Assembly (NCBI GenBank): GCA_002412765.1
Contig: DHVR01000061.1
Span: forward strand, 1 to 64,000
Origin: Leptolinea sp. UBA5203
GTDB taxonomy: Bacteria > Chloroflexota > Anaerolineae > Anaerolineales > Anaerolineaceae
Direction: 5' to 3'
Length of the DNA stretch: 64,000 nucleotides
The position numbers and the translations under genes were made by a program. The notes beneath the pieces are model-generated. The model ran no database searches. It was not told where the DNA came from and saw nothing but the letters and a program-made list of their open reading frames with translations. Shown piece after piece: positions 1 to 8,157 of the stretch (positions are counted from its first letter, which is position 1; every line of letters starts with the position of its first letter).

Positions 1-2
1 AT

Positions 3-305
3 GAGGCGTTAACTCGTTTGGGGCAGCTCTGTCCTGCTGTTGCGATCAAGCAAGGGGCTTTTGGAGCTGTAGCCTGTCAACAGGGTGTCATTGCCCGGGT
101 TGAAGCTCTATCGATGCAGGTTGTGGATACTGTTGGCGCGGGGGATTCCTTCGACAGCGGATTCCTCTATGGGTATCTGCATCAATGGCCAGTAGGGAAA
201 AGTCTGCGATTAGCATCGGTATGTGGGTCACTTTCCACACAAGCGGCTGGCGGCACCAACGCGCAGCCTACTTATGAAGAGGCAATGCACTATGTCCGCG
301 AATAG
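3..305 (+). CDS. PfkB-family carbohydrate kinase, C-terminal fragment
   Basis: This is the last 100 or so codons of a sugar kinase whose start lies before the window. The reading frame is open from base 3 to the TAG at 303. The visible part carries the PfkB signature 2, DTVGAGDSFDSGF, where the Asp after GAG is the catalytic base and the glycines form the anion hole, followed by the usual helical tail. PfkB kinases phosphorylate sugars such as fructose, tagatose-6-phosphate or ribose in the cytoplasm. The next gene, a GatZ/KbaZ-like aldolase subunit, begins 14 bases before this one ends, so the two are translationally coupled. That pairing fits a tagatose-6-phosphate kinase type role, but the substrate-binding half is outside the window, so the substrate is not known. 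Confidence 0.85.
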   Translation, partial: EALTRLGQLCPAVAIKQGAFGAVACQQGVIARVEALSMQVVDTVGAGDSFDSGFLYGYLHQWPVGKSLRLASVCGSLSTQAAGGTNAQPTYEEAMHYVRE

Positions 306-1611
306 CTATTTTCTGGATGAGCTCATTGCCGAACAAAAGCGGGGTGTTTCCTTGGGAATTGCTTCGCTATGTTCTGCCCATCCTATGGTACTCGAGGCGG
401 CCATGCGGCATGCCAGGAAAAATGGAACTCCCGTTTTGGTGGAAGCGACCTGCAATCAGGTTAATCAATTTGGCGGGTATACCGGCATGACCCCTCAGAA
501 ATTCGTGGATTTTGTCAGCGGAATTGCCAAAGATAATGGCGTTGAAGCCAATCAGGTATACCTGGGTGGGGATCATCTGGGGCCGAATGTCTGGCAGCAT
601 GAGATGGCAAAATCCGCTATGCAAAAATCGGTTCAATTGGTTCAGGCTTATGTAAAAGCAGGCTTTACCAAACTACATTTGGATGCCAGCATGAAGTTAG
701 GGGATGACGATCCGCAGTCCCCTTTACCGGTGGAAGTTTCGGCCTCCCGGGCAGCCGAGTTAGCTCAGGCTGGCGAAGCAGCCTGGCAGGCTTGCTGTCG
801 TGGACCCGCGCCGCGCTATATCATTGGAACGGAAGTGCCCGTTCCAGGCGGAGCACAGGAGCATGAATCCGGTGTGGAGCTTACCTCACCAGCGGATGTG
901 AAAGAAACGATTGAACTCACCCGGCGGGCCTTTGTGAAACGCGGTTTGGAAGAGGCCTGGGAGCGGGTTGTAGCGGTGGTCGTTCAGCCAGGCGTGGAGT
1001 TTGGCGATGATTTCGTTTTGGAATACAAACCGGACGCGGCTATCCCCCTGGTGAAGTTTATTGAAACGGAACCCAACCTAGTTTATGAGGCTCATTCCAC
1101 GGATTACCAAACTCGTCAGGCGTTAGGCCAGATGGTCAGGGACCATTTTGCAATCTTGAAAGTTGGTCCGGCTTTAACCTTTGCCTTTCGGGAGGCTGTC
1201 TTTGCGCTGGCCAGCATCGAGAGTGAACTGCAGACCCAAATTCGACCCATGCAGCGATCGCAGTTGTTGGAAGTCATGGATGATGTCATGGTCAATTTGC
1301 CGGAATACTGGTCCAAATATTACGGCGGAAACGAATATGATCTGCGTTTCGCCAGAAAATTTAGTCTTAGCGACCGTGTGCGTTATTATTGGCCGGATGC
1401 CCGGATCCAGGAAGCCCTGGGTAAATTAATGAAGAATCTGAACGAAATACAAATTCCGTATTCCTTGTTGAGTCAATATGCGCCGCAGCAGTACGAGCGC
1501 ATCCGCGAAGGATTGTTGGAGAACACCCCCCAGGCCATGTTGATGGACCGGATCGAAGATGTGTTAAGAATTTACAGTGAAGCCTGTACGCCAACTACCG
1601 TACACCGCTGA
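292..1611 (+). CDS. D-tagatose-bisphosphate aldolase non-catalytic subunit, GatZ/KbaZ-like
   Basis: The 439-residue protein matches the GatZ/KbaZ family in length and in its opening block (GIASLCSAHPMVLEAAMRHA, then PVLVEATCNQVNQFGGYTGM) and in the GGDHLGPN stretch. In enterobacteria this subunit stabilises the catalytic class II aldolase GatY/KbaY that splits tagatose-1,6-bisphosphate; related proteins have also been linked to other sugar routes. Start ATG 292 is chosen over an upstream in-frame ATG at 274 because GAAGAGG (276-282) lies nine bases before it, and the family begins at this point. It overlaps the upstream PfkB kinase by 14 bases. No GatY/KbaY catalytic partner is visible in the window; it may lie upstream. 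Confidence in family is high, in the exact reaction moderate. Confidence 0.88.
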   Translation: MSANSYFLDELIAEQKRGVSLGIASLCSAHPMVLEAAMRHARKNGTPVLVEATCNQVNQFGGYTGMTPQKFVDFVSGIAKDNGVEANQVYLGGDHLGPNVWQHEMAKSAMQKSVQLVQAYVKAGFTKLHLDASMKLGDDDPQSPLPVEVSASRAAELAQAGEAAWQACCRGPAPRYIIGTEVPVPGGAQEHESGVELTSPADVKETIELTRRAFVKRGLEEAWERVVAVVVQPGVEFGDDFVLEYKPDAAIPLVKFIETEPNLVYEAHSTDYQTRQALGQMVRDHFAILKVGPALTFAFREAVFALASIESELQTQIRPMQRSQLLEVMDDVMVNLPEYWSKYYGGNEYDLRFARKFSLSDRVRYYWPDARIQEALGKLMKNLNEIQIPYSLLSQYAPQQYERIREGLLENTPQAMLMDRIEDVLRIYSEACTPTTVHR

Positions 1612-1662
1612 TCTGGAGTAGAATTGGACTATATCAGGCTTAAAGGATAATTAAAAACCAGT

Positions 1663-2445
1663 ATGACAAACCATTCCCTATCCAGCACTGAGCGGCAAAA
1701 AGAAATTCTGGAGATGATTTCGCGGCACAAGCGCGTCAGCGTTCTTGATATTTGCCAGCGATTCTCGGTTAGTGAAGCCACTGCCCGCCGGGATCTGGAA
1801 TACATGGATGAGCACGAGATGATTCAAAGAGTATATGGGGGCGCCATCGCTATGGACAGCAAACCCCTTGAAGTGCCGATTATTGATCGGCAAGATATGA
1901 ATTGTGAGCAAAAACGGAGAATTGGTCAGGAAACAGCCAAGCTGATAAATAACGGCGAGACGATTTTTTTAGGCAGCGGCACCACGGTTCTTGAAGTTTC
2001 GCGGGCATTGATGCATCATAAAAATCTGACCATCATCACCAACTCCCTGCCGGTGTTGAATACACTCAGCAAGACAGATAATCGCATCATTTGTTTGGGC
2101 GGCAGTCTGCGGACCAGTGAGTTATCCTTTATTGGGCACATCACCGAGCAATCGATCTCCGAATTTAGAGCGGATAAAGTGATTATTGGCACCCCAGCCA
2201 TCAGTCTCGAGCACGGGCTGACCCATGAGTACATGCCCGAGACGATGACGGACCGGGCTGTTTTAAAAATCAGCTCGACGGTGATTGTTGTCGCTGATCA
2301 TTCCAAATTTGAGCGAGTGGCGACCTCATTTTTGGCGCCGATCGAAAAAATTGATACCATTGTTACCGATGATGAGCTTCCAGTGGAATTGGCAGCGGCG
2401 ATTCAAGAACGCGGTGTGCGCTTGATTCTATCCACGAAAGAATAG
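1663..2445 (+). CDS. DeoR/GlpR-family transcriptional regulator
   Basis: The 260-residue protein has the DeoR layout. An N-terminal winged helix (about residues 8-62: RQKEILEMISRHKRVSVLDI, then SVSEATARRDLEYMDE) is followed by a sugar-phosphate sensor domain with GSGTTVLEV near 110 and the closing IVADHSKFERVA block. Such proteins usually repress sugar catabolic operons and release DNA on binding a phosphorylated sugar. The gene lies 51 bases after the aldolase subunit on the same strand and is probably co-transcribed with the kinase and aldolase, whose intermediates are the natural inducer candidates. No terminator was seen directly after it. Confidence 0.9.
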   Translation: MTNHSLSSTERQKEILEMISRHKRVSVLDICQRFSVSEATARRDLEYMDEHEMIQRVYGGAIAMDSKPLEVPIIDRQDMNCEQKRRIGQETAKLINNGETIFLGSGTTVLEVSRALMHHKNLTIITNSLPVLNTLSKTDNRIICLGGSLRTSELSFIGHITEQSISEFRADKVIIGTPAISLEHGLTHEYMPETMTDRAVLKISSTVIVVADHSKFERVATSFLAPIEKIDTIVTDDELPVELAAAIQERGVRLILSTKE

Positions 2446-2622
2446 GGAAACGAGATTGGGGAGCAGGCTTTGTCCACACGCCAGCGATAGGGGGGGAGTG
2501 AGGCTGTTGTGGGCAGGTATGCCTATGAGAATTCCATCCTTTTGGACAATGCGGTAGGCTGAAGGTTAGCTATGTCGAAGACCGCAAAATTGCCAAATGG
2601 TGCGTTTGGCTGGGTGGTTGAG

Positions 2623-2806
2623 AATCCAGGTATTCATTACGCACCGCACAACAGCTCCCTTCAGATGACCGTGGGCTGAGCTTGTCGAAGCCTGGCATTT
2701 TGACAAGCGGTGAGTCGAGCTTGATCGTTGCAAATCCAAGAATTCATTATGCACCGCCCAATAGCACCCTCTGGATACCTGTTGGCTGAGCTTGTCGAAG
2801 CCTGGC
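2623..2806. repeat. Pair of diverged 74-bp direct repeats, period 110 bp
   Basis: Copies at 2623-2696 and 2733-2806 share AATCCA, ATTCATTA(C/T)GCACCGC and end with an identical 23-base segment that begins GGCTGAGCTTGTCGAAGCC. A partial trace with GGCTGA and TGTCGAAG lies at 2557-2580. The shared terminal motif resembles short dispersed intergenic elements known from many bacterial genomes. Nothing in the copies codes for protein. They look like decayed repeat insertions between two operons. Confidence 0.75.
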
Positions 2807-2856
2807 CTAAGTTAATGCAGTGTATTGTTCAGGATTGCTAAAACTAATTTTGGTAC

Positions 2857-2885
2857 TTGACATTTATTTTGAAATTCTGTACACT
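2857..2885 (+). promoter_or_regulatory. Sigma70-type promoter of the sugar operon
   Basis: TTGACA (2857-2862) and TACACT (2880-2885) are separated by exactly 17 bases, the closest match to a housekeeping promoter seen in the window. It precedes the operon that starts with the amidotransferase-like gene at 3047 and appears to run to the terminator near 13500. Transcription would start around 2892, inside the adjacent palindrome. Confidence 0.7.
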
Positions 2886-2888
2886 GAG

Positions 2889-2913
2889 TTTGTAAGTCCA
2901 ATGAATTTACAAA
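2889..2913. promoter_or_regulatory. Palindromic operator candidate at the promoter
   Basis: TTTGTAA and TTACAAA form perfect 7-base arms around an 11-base spacer. The site begins four bases after the -10 box and covers the expected transcription start, the position of a classical repressor site. Half-sites containing TTTGT are found for ROK-family repressors, and a ROK repressor is encoded in this operon, so autoregulation is plausible. The upstream DeoR protein is the alternative ligand. Confidence 0.5.
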
Positions 2914-3046
2914 GTAATTAGGTTTTCAAAATATTTTCTTTTTTTTATTAGGCGGGTTTAGCCTGTATCATCCACTTACTGTTAGTTCCAAACACTGCTA
3001 CCAACCATACCGCAAGGTACAAAACATGTATAAAGGAACGATAGAT

Positions 3047-3835
3047 ATGGCAAAGATCTACTATATCGGGGATTGGGCTGTTCAAATTGGGCCAGTGTAT
3101 GCTGAAACATCTTTTAACCATACCCCCAAAGGATTGGATTTAATCAATTATGGAAAATGGTTGGTCTCGGCCGTTGAATCCAGTGGAAGGCACGAGATTG
3201 TTAGTGTGCCAACCTGGGATTTCTACAATATGCCTCCTGGCGAATACGAAAAAGTACTCGACGAATACGATATCATCGTTTTCTCTGACGTGGAATCCAA
3301 AAATTTTCAACTTCATCCCCAATTCTTTAACCGCCATCTTTTCGGCACCCGAATCCTGACCTTCCCGGATCGCCTCCGTTTGACTGTGGATGCCATTCAT
3401 GCTGGAAAGCATGTCATGTTCCTGGGTGGTTGGCTGAGTTTCAATGGCGAGATGGGCAAAGGTGGATGGGGGAGAACCCGTCTGCGGGAAGTTCTGCCGT
3501 GTGAATGCCTGGATATTGATGACCTGCGGGAAAGTACGGAAGGATTTACAGTGGAAGCCAGCCTGCCCAATCACCCCATTCTCAAGGGTGTGGATCTCTC
3601 CGCTATGCCCCCAATTCTTGGTTTTAACACCGTCAAATCCCGGCCGGGCTGCGATGTGGTGGCAAGTTGGAAAGGCGAAGGTTCACCTGCCATTACTGTT
3701 GGAAAATTCGGCAAAGGCCGGGTGATGGCCTATACCTCGGACCCAGCCCCACATTGGGGATGTAATTTCGTCTTTTGGGATCAATATGCAAAATTGTGGA
3801 CGAATGTCTGTGATTGGCTTGTTACTGATAAATAA
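3047..3835 (+). CDS. Glutamine amidotransferase-like protein (GATase1_like, ThuA-related fold)
   Basis: The 262-residue protein has the flavodoxin-like class I amidotransferase fold of the GATase1_like group. A strand-helix start (KIYYIGDW), a long insert with DIIVFSDVESKNF, the elbow region VMFLGGWLSFNG and a C-terminal GKGRVMAYTSDPAPHWG segment are visible. The elbow, where true amidotransferases carry the nucleophilic Cys, has Trp, so glutaminase activity is unlikely; a sugar or ligand-processing role like that proposed for ThuA is possible. ATG 3047 is preferred over the in-frame ATG at 3026 because AAAGGA (3032-3037) is well spaced before it. First gene of the sugar operon. Confidence 0.7.
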   Translation: MAKIYYIGDWAVQIGPVYAETSFNHTPKGLDLINYGKWLVSAVESSGRHEIVSVPTWDFYNMPPGEYEKVLDEYDIIVFSDVESKNFQLHPQFFNRHLFGTRILTFPDRLRLTVDAIHAGKHVMFLGGWLSFNGEMGKGGWGRTRLREVLPCECLDIDDLRESTEGFTVEASLPNHPILKGVDLSAMPPILGFNTVKSRPGCDVVASWKGEGSPAITVGKFGKGRVMAYTSDPAPHWGCNFVFWDQYAKLWTNVCDWLVTDK

Positions 3836-3858
3836 ACCTCACACCAAATAGGCAAACA

Positions 3859-4584
3859 ATGAAACTGGAAATTTGCGTTGATAATTTTGAATCGTTTTCC
3901 ACTGCCATCAAGTTTGGAGCAGATCGGATTGAATTGTGTTCCAGTCTACGGGAAGGGGGGCTGACCCCTTCGTATGCCTTCATGGAAGCCTCACTCAAGA
4001 TCAATGCACCGGTTTTTATGATGATTCGGCCGCGGGCTTGTGACTTCCTGTACACAGAAGCTGAAATTGAAGTGATGTCCCGGGATATCTACGCAGCAAA
4101 AAAACTTGGGGCTCCCGGTGTTGTTTTTGGTGTCCTCACTGCGGATGGCGAGTTGAATGCGCCGGTGATGAAAGCTTTGGCGAAGGAAGCTGCTGGTATG
4201 CAGATGACCTGTCATCGTGCTTTTGACCAGGTTCGGGACCCGTTTCTGGCCGTGGATACACTGGTTGATTTAGGATTTCATCGGATCTTAACTTCCGGCC
4301 AGGCAGAGAATCCCTACGATGGGATGGATATGTTGACCAAGGTAGTTGCTTATGCTCACAAACGTATAGGCATCATGGCTGCCGGTGTAACGCCGGAAAC
4401 CGTGAAAGAAATCATCACAAAAACTGGGATTGATGAGATTCATTCAGCGGCATCTACCTATCGAACGAGTGCCATGCGCTATGTAAAATCCGAAGCGCAA
4501 ATGGGACACGGCGAGGACTTTATGCTGAATGTTGTGGATGGAAATCTGGTAAGCGGAATTAAAGCTAATTCAGTGGGGCTGTAA
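3859..4584 (+). CDS. cutC: CutC family TIM-barrel protein
   Basis: The 241-residue protein is a full-length CutC: MKLEICVDNFESFSTAI, GADRIELCSSLREGGLTPSY, the IRPR motif, MTCHRAFDQ and ILTSGQ all match. CutC was named for copper homeostasis in E. coli, but its metal role is disputed and many homologues lie in sugar operons, as here. It begins 23 bases after the amidotransferase-like gene and 46 bases before the ROK repressor. The conserved Arg, His and Asp residues around the barrel mouth suggest an enzyme acting on a small ligand. From context a sugar-related reaction is more likely than copper handling; that is inference. Confidence 0.9.
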   Translation: MKLEICVDNFESFSTAIKFGADRIELCSSLREGGLTPSYAFMEASLKINAPVFMMIRPRACDFLYTEAEIEVMSRDIYAAKKLGAPGVVFGVLTADGELNAPVMKALAKEAAGMQMTCHRAFDQVRDPFLAVDTLVDLGFHRILTSGQAENPYDGMDMLTKVVAYAHKRIGIMAAGVTPETVKEIITKTGIDEIHSAASTYRTSAMRYVKSEAQMGHGEDFMLNVVDGNLVSGIKANSVGL

Positions 4585-4630
4585 CCGGTCAACCAGGATC
4601 GATAACCCTGCTCAGTGAATAGAGAAATTA

Positions 4631-5785
4631 ATGAATACAGAAAAAGCTACTCACCAACAAACCAAACAACATAACCGCGATTTGATCTTGCGCACGATAT
4701 TTGCGCATGAATCCATCAGCCGGGCTGAAGTAGCCAGATTGACTCATCTCACCCGGACGACTGTCTCGGATTCGGTGAATGGATTACTGGCTGCGGGTTT
4801 GGTGGAGGAAGTAGGCCGTGGGGAATCCATGGGGGGCAAGTCGCCGATTTTGTTGAGCATTGTGGCAGATTCCCGCTATTTGATTGGTCTCAATTTAGCA
4901 CAAGATAAATTTATTGGTGCTGTGGTCAATTTACGCGGTGAAATCAAACAGATGATTGAAGAGCCTGTGCATGATGATAATGGCGAAAATGCCCTTCAAC
5001 TTGTTTATAAAATTCTGGATCAACTAACTCAAAATAATCTCAAACCGATAGTCGGCATTGGGGTGGGAACGCCGGGTCTGGTCAATACACGGGAAGGGGT
5101 CGTCATTACAGCCGTAAATTTGCAATGGCAAAATTTACCGTTAAGCCAATATCTTCAAGAAAAATACAAGCTGCCGGTTTTGGTATTGAATGACAGTCAG
5201 GCGGCTGCTATTGGCGAATATGTGTATGGCGGGGATCATGAGCCTGACGAAAATTTGGTGGTGGTCAATGTCATTCATGGAATTGGCGCAGGAATTTTGC
5301 TCAATGGTCGTTTGTTTCAAGGGGACGGCGGTGGGGCCGGAGAAATTGGGCACGTCGTAGTACAGGAAAACGGCGAACTTTGCCGCTGCGGTAAACGTGG
5401 TTGTTTGGAAACCATCGCCTCCGTACGCGCCGTGGTTAAGAAATTGAAAATGAATTCCCTCAGTGGCGTGATGGCTTCTTTTATGGACGGAAACACAGCT
5501 GCGATTGAGGTTATCCAAAATGCCGGCCGCTGTTTGGGGATGTCGCTGGCGAATTTAAGTTCCACCCTGAATATTCAAAAAATTGTTCTGACGGGTGACA
5601 TGACGCGTTTTGGTGATGTGTGGTTAAATGCCGTCAGCGGGTCCATGCAAACCGGCGCTTTGTCACGGATTACTGAAGAAACTAAACTAGAAATTGGCAA
5701 ATTGGATAATCGTGCTTGCATTCTGGGTGCCTCTGCTTTTTTGCTCCTGGATGACTATTCTCTTTTATTTACTGAGGAAAATTAA
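4631..5785 (+). CDS. ROK-family transcriptional repressor
   Basis: The 384-residue protein joins an N-terminal winged helix (about 18-75, SRAEVARLTHLTRTTVSDSV and GGKSPILL) to a ROK domain. The zinc-binding block GEIGHVV...CRCGKRGCLE lies near residue 250-270. The first phosphate-binding loop, DxGxT in active kinases, reads LNLAQDK here, so the domain probably senses sugar without phosphorylating it, as in NagC/Mlc/XylR regulators. Its stop overlaps the start of the next gene (TAATG). The palindrome at 2889-2913 is its best candidate operator, with the imported sugar or its derivative as inducer. Confidence 0.9.
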   Translation: MNTEKATHQQTKQHNRDLILRTIFAHESISRAEVARLTHLTRTTVSDSVNGLLAAGLVEEVGRGESMGGKSPILLSIVADSRYLIGLNLAQDKFIGAVVNLRGEIKQMIEEPVHDDNGENALQLVYKILDQLTQNNLKPIVGIGVGTPGLVNTREGVVITAVNLQWQNLPLSQYLQEKYKLPVLVLNDSQAAAIGEYVYGGDHEPDENLVVVNVIHGIGAGILLNGRLFQGDGGGAGEIGHVVVQENGELCRCGKRGCLETIASVRAVVKKLKMNSLSGVMASFMDGNTAAIEVIQNAGRCLGMSLANLSSTLNIQKIVLTGDMTRFGDVWLNAVSGSMQTGALSRITEETKLEIGKLDNRACILGASAFLLLDDYSLLFTEEN

Positions 5786-7167
5786 TGCCTTTACAGTTGG
5801 TTCCCCCCCTTATTACCCCCCCCCTGGATGAAAATTTTCGTCCGGCGATCTTGGCGAATCACAAATTTAGAAATGATCTTAAAACTGAAGGTACCCGTCT
5901 GATTCTAGGCCTCGAAAGAAGCGGAGGGGAGTTTTCCAGGTACGAGACTTCTGTCCTGCCTGATAACCATCCCAATGCGGATGCCAATTTTCAGTATGTG
6001 GAACGAATTGTAAAATTTTTACTCTGGCAGCGCGGCGCGCATACCCTTTACGTTGGTGGTTCTGCAAAAATAGCGGAATATTTAAAGAAAACGTACGCCG
6101 CAAATGGCACCAGAAGTTTTGATTTCAAGTTTATGGGTGAACAGGTTAACGAAAAGGAATTTTCAGTCATGTCTTGTTCGGCCAAGGAGATGCCGGCTGC
6201 GCGTGAGAAAGGAAAATTACTTGGACGCAATTTGAATGGCAATCGCATTGGATTTGATCTGGGTGCTTCGGATAGAAAAGTGAGTGCAGTCGTGGATGGT
6301 GTTCCTGTCTATAGTGAAGAAGTAATCTGGGAACCACGTAAACATAAAAACCCGGAATACCATTATCGCGAGGTGATGGAAGCGCTAAAAACCGCGGCCA
6401 GCAAAATGCCCCATGTGGATGCCATTGGCGGAAGCTCTGCCGGTATCTATATCGATAATCGTCCAATGGTTGCCTCAATCTTTCGTGGAATTCCGCCTGA
6501 AAAATTTGGCGAGATAAAAAATATGTTTTTGCGTATAGCAGAGGAAATGGGCGTGCCTCTGGAAGTTATTAATGACGGGGATGTGACTGCCTTGGCCGGC
6601 TCCATGTCCATTGATGACAATGCAGTCCTGGGTGTTGCCCTGGGCTCCAGTGAAGCCGCAGGTTATGTAAATGACCAGGGGCATATCATGGGCTGGCTGA
6701 ATGAATTGGCCTTTGTACCCGTAGATTACAGTCCATCAGCGCCAGTTGAAGAATGGTCCGGGGATAAGGGATGCGGTGCGAATTATTTTTCCCAACAATG
6801 TGTATTTCGTCTTGCCCCGAAAGCATGTATAGAGATTCCTGATGGCATCACCGATGCCAAGAAGTTGAAATTCGTCCAGGAAAAATTGGAAGCAGGTCAT
6901 GAGGGCGCGATAAAAATTTGGCAGACCATGGGGGTTTATCTAGGATATGGCATTGCACACTATGCTGATTTTTACAATATCAAGCATGTTCTTATCCTCG
7001 GGCGCTGCACCTCCGGACGGGGAGGGGATTTGTTACTCGAAGGTATGAAGCAGGTATTCGGTGCTGAATTTCCTGAATTGGCAAAAAAGATTGAATTGCA
7101 TCTGCCGGATGAAAAAATCCGCCGCGTTGGGCAGTCCGTTGCAGCAGCCAGTTTGCCTGTCGTGTAA
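5785..7167 (+). CDS. ROK-like sugar kinase with an extra N-terminal domain
   Basis: The 460-residue protein shares its start with the stop of the ROK repressor (TAATG). About 150 N-terminal residues of unrecognised fold precede an actin-like kinase core. That core contains the phosphate loop FDLGASDRKVSAV (about 157-169) with intact Asp and Ser, VINDGDVTALAG with the catalytic-base Asp, and a late GRCTSGRGGD adenosine-loop candidate. Unlike its neighbour it retains the residues needed for ATP use, so it is the probable kinase for the sugar brought in by this operon. No Cys-rich ROK zinc motif is seen. Typical ROK kinases have about 300 residues, so the N-terminal extension is a real difference. 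Confidence 0.7.
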   Translation: MPLQLVPPLITPPLDENFRPAILANHKFRNDLKTEGTRLILGLERSGGEFSRYETSVLPDNHPNADANFQYVERIVKFLLWQRGAHTLYVGGSAKIAEYLKKTYAANGTRSFDFKFMGEQVNEKEFSVMSCSAKEMPAAREKGKLLGRNLNGNRIGFDLGASDRKVSAVVDGVPVYSEEVIWEPRKHKNPEYHYREVMEALKTAASKMPHVDAIGGSSAGIYIDNRPMVASIFRGIPPEKFGEIKNMFLRIAEEMGVPLEVINDGDVTALAGSMSIDDNAVLGVALGSSEAAGYVNDQGHIMGWLNELAFVPVDYSPSAPVEEWSGDKGCGANYFSQQCVFRLAPKACIEIPDGITDAKKLKFVQEKLEAGHEGAIKIWQTMGVYLGYGIAHYADFYNIKHVLILGRCTSGRGGDLLLEGMKQVFGAEFPELAKKIELHLPDEKIRRVGQSVAAASLPVV

Positions 7168-7195
7168 GTTAAACAACTTTGGATGAGAGGTCCTT

Positions 7196-8044
7196 ATGAA
7201 ACTTCACCTTGATACCGCCGAGGTTTATATTCCGGATCAACAGGCGTTGCCACAAGCCCTGTCACGGACGACGCATTTATGTATTTGCGCTCATCAGGAC
7301 GACAATGAAATTATGGCCGCGCAACCCATTCTGGAGTGTTTTCAACAGCCGGATAAATGGTTCACCGGCGTGGTGGTCACAGATGGCCGCGGGTCAGCCC
7401 GCAATGGTCTCTATGAGCACTACTCAGACGAAGAAATGCGCTTGGTCCGATTTAAAGAGCAGCGCAAGGCAGCCGTCGTCGGTGAGTTTGCAGCGCAGAT
7501 CATGCTGGATATCCCCAGCAAAATCATCAAAGATGGATCGAACAAGTATCCCGTTAGCGATATGATCGAGATTTTGCGGGCAACCCAACCTGAGATTGTT
7601 TACACCCACAATCTTGCGGATAAACACCCCACGCATGTGGCTGTAACTTTGAGGGTGATTGAAGCGCTGCGCCAACTGGAACCTCAAAAGCGGCCAGCTA
7701 AATTGATTGGATGTGAAGTTTGGCGCGGACTGGATTGGATGGTGGATAGCGATAAAGTGACCATGGATTTATCCACGCATGAAAATTTACAGTTCGCCTT
7801 ATTAGGTGTGTTCGATTCGCAGATCGTAGGTGGAAAACGCTACGACCTTGCTTCGATGGGACGGCGTCGCGCTAATGCTACCTATTTTGAGTCGCATGAT
7901 GTGGATGCCGCAACAAGTTTATCCTATGCGATGGATATGACTCCCTTGATGAAGGATGCTGAGTTAAATCCGGCAGAGTTTGTTCAGGCGTTTATCCTGC
8001 GTTTTGGAAAAGATGTACAAGAGAGAATTGATCAAATGAAGTAG
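7196..8044 (+). CDS. PIG-L/LmbE-family deacetylase
   Basis: The 282-residue protein carries both PIG-L zinc motifs: AHQDD (His33, Asp35, Asp36) and HPTHV (His144, His147). Members remove acetyl groups from N-acetylglucosaminyl conjugates, as in GPI anchor, mycothiol and bacillithiol synthesis and in chitobiose or aminoglycoside metabolism. It lacks a signal peptide and is therefore cytoplasmic. It lies 28 bases after the ROK-like kinase and upstream of the sugar-binding protein, so it probably deacetylates the imported sugar or its conjugate. The start ATG 7196 has GAGAGG seven bases before it. Confidence 0.88.
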   Translation: MKLHLDTAEVYIPDQQALPQALSRTTHLCICAHQDDNEIMAAQPILECFQQPDKWFTGVVVTDGRGSARNGLYEHYSDEEMRLVRFKEQRKAAVVGEFAAQIMLDIPSKIIKDGSNKYPVSDMIEILRATQPEIVYTHNLADKHPTHVAVTLRVIEALRQLEPQKRPAKLIGCEVWRGLDWMVDSDKVTMDLSTHENLQFALLGVFDSQIVGGKRYDLASMGRRRANATYFESHDVDAATSLSYAMDMTPLMKDAELNPAEFVQAFILRFGKDVQERIDQMK

Positions 8045-8157
8045 AAGTTCCTGTAGCCTGATTCACAATCTGGAAAGGAGTGAAAATAGAAAAATTGACC
8101 AATGATTTCAATGTAAGTTTGATAAATCCGTTTTCCAAACTAAATAAGGAGAAGAAA

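Larger units (their letters stand above)
2446..3046. other. Intergenic region with diverged repeats, promoter and operator
   Basis: About 600 bases without a convincing gene. The first 370 bases hold two diverged direct repeats (2623-2696 and 2733-2806) and a more decayed trace near 2557-2580. The remainder holds a near-consensus promoter, a palindrome and the leader of the amidotransferase-like gene. Short reading frames here lack ribosome sites and family resemblance. Confidence 0.6.

Noticed and set aside
2623..2806. Repeats considered as a CRISPR array
   Set aside because: Only two diverged copies with no uniform spacers and no cas genes.
3859..4584. Copper homeostasis as the role of CutC here
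   Set aside because: No copper transporters or sensors are nearby; the gene is embedded in a sugar operon.
8116..8141. AGTTTG...CAAACT inverted repeat before the binding-protein gene, considered as a second operator
   Set aside because: Arms are only six bases and the spacing differs from the 2889-2913 palindrome; it lies inside the operon without a promoter.
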